From: Streptomyces bicolor
GTDB taxonomy: Bacteria; Actinomycetota; Actinomycetes; Streptomycetales; Streptomycetaceae
Reading direction: 5' to 3'
Length of the DNA stretch: 64,000 nucleotides
NCBI RefSeq assembly: GCF_000719285.1
Contig: NZ_JOFS01000029.1
Coordinates: 48,675-112,674, forward strand
Shown here: piece after piece, positions 63,137 to 64,000 of the stretch
Layout: every line of letters starts with the position of its first letter
Position numbering within the stretch: the first letter of the stretch is position 1
Translations under genes and position numbers: made by a program
The notes under the pieces: model-generated
Seen by the model: the letters and a program-made list of their open reading frames with translations, nothing else
Told to the model about the DNA's origin: nothing
The model's database searches: none

Positions 63137-63586
63137 TCACTTCCAGACGAAGAGACTGTCGCCGGCCTTCACATCGCCGTCGTCACGCAGATCAGAGAGG
63201 GCCTCAGCCGTGGCCTCGAGGGCCACGATCGGGCACACCGGGGACTTACCGGCTTCCTCGACCGCCACCGGGTTCCAGCGCACGATGCCCTGGCCGCGCG
63301 TCACGGTGTCGCCCTTGTTCACGAGCAGCTCGAAGCCCTCGCCGTTGAGCTGGACGGTGTCGATACCGAGATGAGTGAGCACGCCATGACCCTGCTCGTC
63401 GACGACGACGAACGCGTGCGGATGGAGGGAGACGATGACTCCGTCCACGGGCGACACGGCCTCGGACGGCTCACGCACGGGGTCGATCGCGGTGCCCGGG
63501 CCGACCATGGCCCCGGAGAAGACAGGATCCGGTACGGATGCCAGTCCGACGGCGCGTCCTGCCAGCGGGGACGTCACGGTGGTCAT
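63137..63586 (-). CDS. crr: PTS glucose-type IIA component (IIA-Crr)
   Basis: Protein of 149 residues, one PTS EIIA type-1 domain. It shows SPLAGRAVGLASVPDPVFSG, VSPVDGVIVSLHPHAFVVVD (first His) and GHGVLTHLGIDTVQLNGEGF (phosphorylated His). In Streptomyces it serves N-acetylglucosamine uptake with enzyme I and HPr. The ATG at 63586 follows GGGAGG. A perfect DasR site lies upstream. Confidence 0.96.
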   Translation of the reverse strand: MTTVTSPLAGRAVGLASVPDPVFSGAMVGPGTAIDPVREPSEAVSPVDGVIVSLHPHAFVVVDEQGHGVLTHLGIDTVQLNGEGFELLVNKGDTVTRGQGIVRWNPVAVEEAGKSPVCPIVALEATAEALSDLRDDGDVKAGDSLFVWK

Positions 63587-63700
63587 GGGAAGCCTCCCAG
63601 GGGTGGAGATCGATCTGGGCCGTCGCTGTCTGTGCCGGACGGCACACTGTTCAGCAGCGTATGTCACTTGAAGTGCCGGTTCCGTGTTGGCCCTTCGGAG

Positions 63701-63712
63701 TGGTCTAGACCA
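63701..63712. promoter_or_regulatory. DasR operator (dre) of crr-ptsI
   Basis: TGGTCTAGACCA, the exact palindromic core of the known DasR response element, 115 bases before the crr start. crr-ptsI is an established DasR target in S. coelicolor. Confidence 0.93.
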
Positions 63713-63888
63713 TACCTCATATCGATTTGCACCCGCTCCGAGGCCGCGTGTACAGTCGTACTCCTGCTTGGGGCTGAGCGACGCAACCACGTGTCCTCGC
63801 CGGGCAGCACCCAACTTGTCAGATCCTATCTCGGGGTCGCCTTCTGCATGCCTGCAGGACGGTGGTCAGGGGGCCGGAAAAACACTGA

Positions 63889-64000
63889 TAGAGTTTGGAA
63901 CACCGAAGGGAAGCGCCCGGAGGAAAGCCCGAGAGGGTGAGTACGAAGGAAGCGTCCGTTCCTTGAGAACTCAACAGCGTGCCAAAAATCAACGCCAGAT
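63889..64000 (+). promoter_or_regulatory. Promoter and leader of a ribosomal RNA operon (16S gene lies beyond the edge)
   Basis: The final bases (CCTTGAGAACTCAACAGCG at 63961 onward, then GTGCCAAAAATCAACGCC) match the conserved leader I know in front of Streptomyces 16S rRNA genes. TAGAGT at 63889-63894 is a likely -10. The rRNA itself is not in the window. The 63587-63888 part of the gap holds only the crr control region. Confidence 0.8.

Overview
The window is a very GC-rich actinobacterial chromosome segment with all the habits of Streptomyces: ATGA/GTGA start-stop overlaps, GTG starts, leaderless promoters, a conservon (cvn) operon, RbpA with a sigma-R promoter, SmeA/SffA and DasR-type operators. 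Many neighbours (chitinase, Ppm1, FxsA, RbpA, SffA/SmeA, acetoacetyl-CoA synthetase, PtsI, Crr) lie in the order I recall from the S. coelicolor SCO1390-SCO1430 region. I take the organism to be a Streptomyces species in a core part of the chromosome; that is inference from remembered synteny, not a search.

Layout. 0-7 kb: permease end, secreted C39-type peptidase, small membrane protein, TetR regulator, secreted GH18 chitinase with direct-repeat promoter, acyl-CoA dehydrogenase, a decayed phosphotransferase gene. 7-12 kb: Lrp regulator, amidohydrolase, a 589-base structured gap, polyprenol-phosphate mannose synthase, FxsA, RbpA. 12-19 kb: UMF1-type MFS protein, glycerophosphodiesterase, YczE-like protein divergent from a MocR regulator, sporulation proteins SffA and SmeA. 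19-25 kb: ankyrin and HEAT-like proteins and a tightly coupled glycosyltransferase-glycosyltransferase-SGNH hydrolase operon. 25-30 kb: 5-oxoprolinase operon (MFS transporter, DUF1445 protein, PxpA, PxpB, PxpC) with a divergent GntR regulator. 30-37.4 kb: a three-gene SMC/kleisin-like/MukE-like system. 37.4-39.8 kb: a frameshifted permease and a membrane protein. 40-48 kb: conservon cvnA-B-C, a hydantoinase/5-oxoprolinase gene and cvnD, all in one operon. 48-55 kb: glpF-glpK, an EAL-CBS-GGDEF protein, a thiolase/DUF35 pair, a vanX-like pseudogene. 55-64 kb: NUDIX hydrolase, GH31 glycosidase, acetoacetyl-CoA synthetase, an unknown protein, ptsI-crr with a DasR site, and the promoter/leader of a ribosomal RNA operon at the right edge.

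How genes may work together. The chitinase and the general PTS proteins sit at opposite ends and both carry DasR-like sites, as expected for N-acetylglucosamine use. Ppm1 and the two glycosyltransferases suggest envelope mannosylation. Two unrelated ATP-dependent 5-oxoproline/hydantoin-type hydrolases occur, one in a catabolic operon and one inside a signalling conservon.

The most interesting candidates for an undescribed system are the SMC-type operon at 30.2-37.4 kb, which resembles MukBEF/MksBEF/Wadjet cores but has no JetD-like nuclease beside it, and the conservon with an embedded hydantoinase gene. A structured non-coding stretch before ppm1, three decayed genes and several short tandem duplications at gene ends are further points of note.
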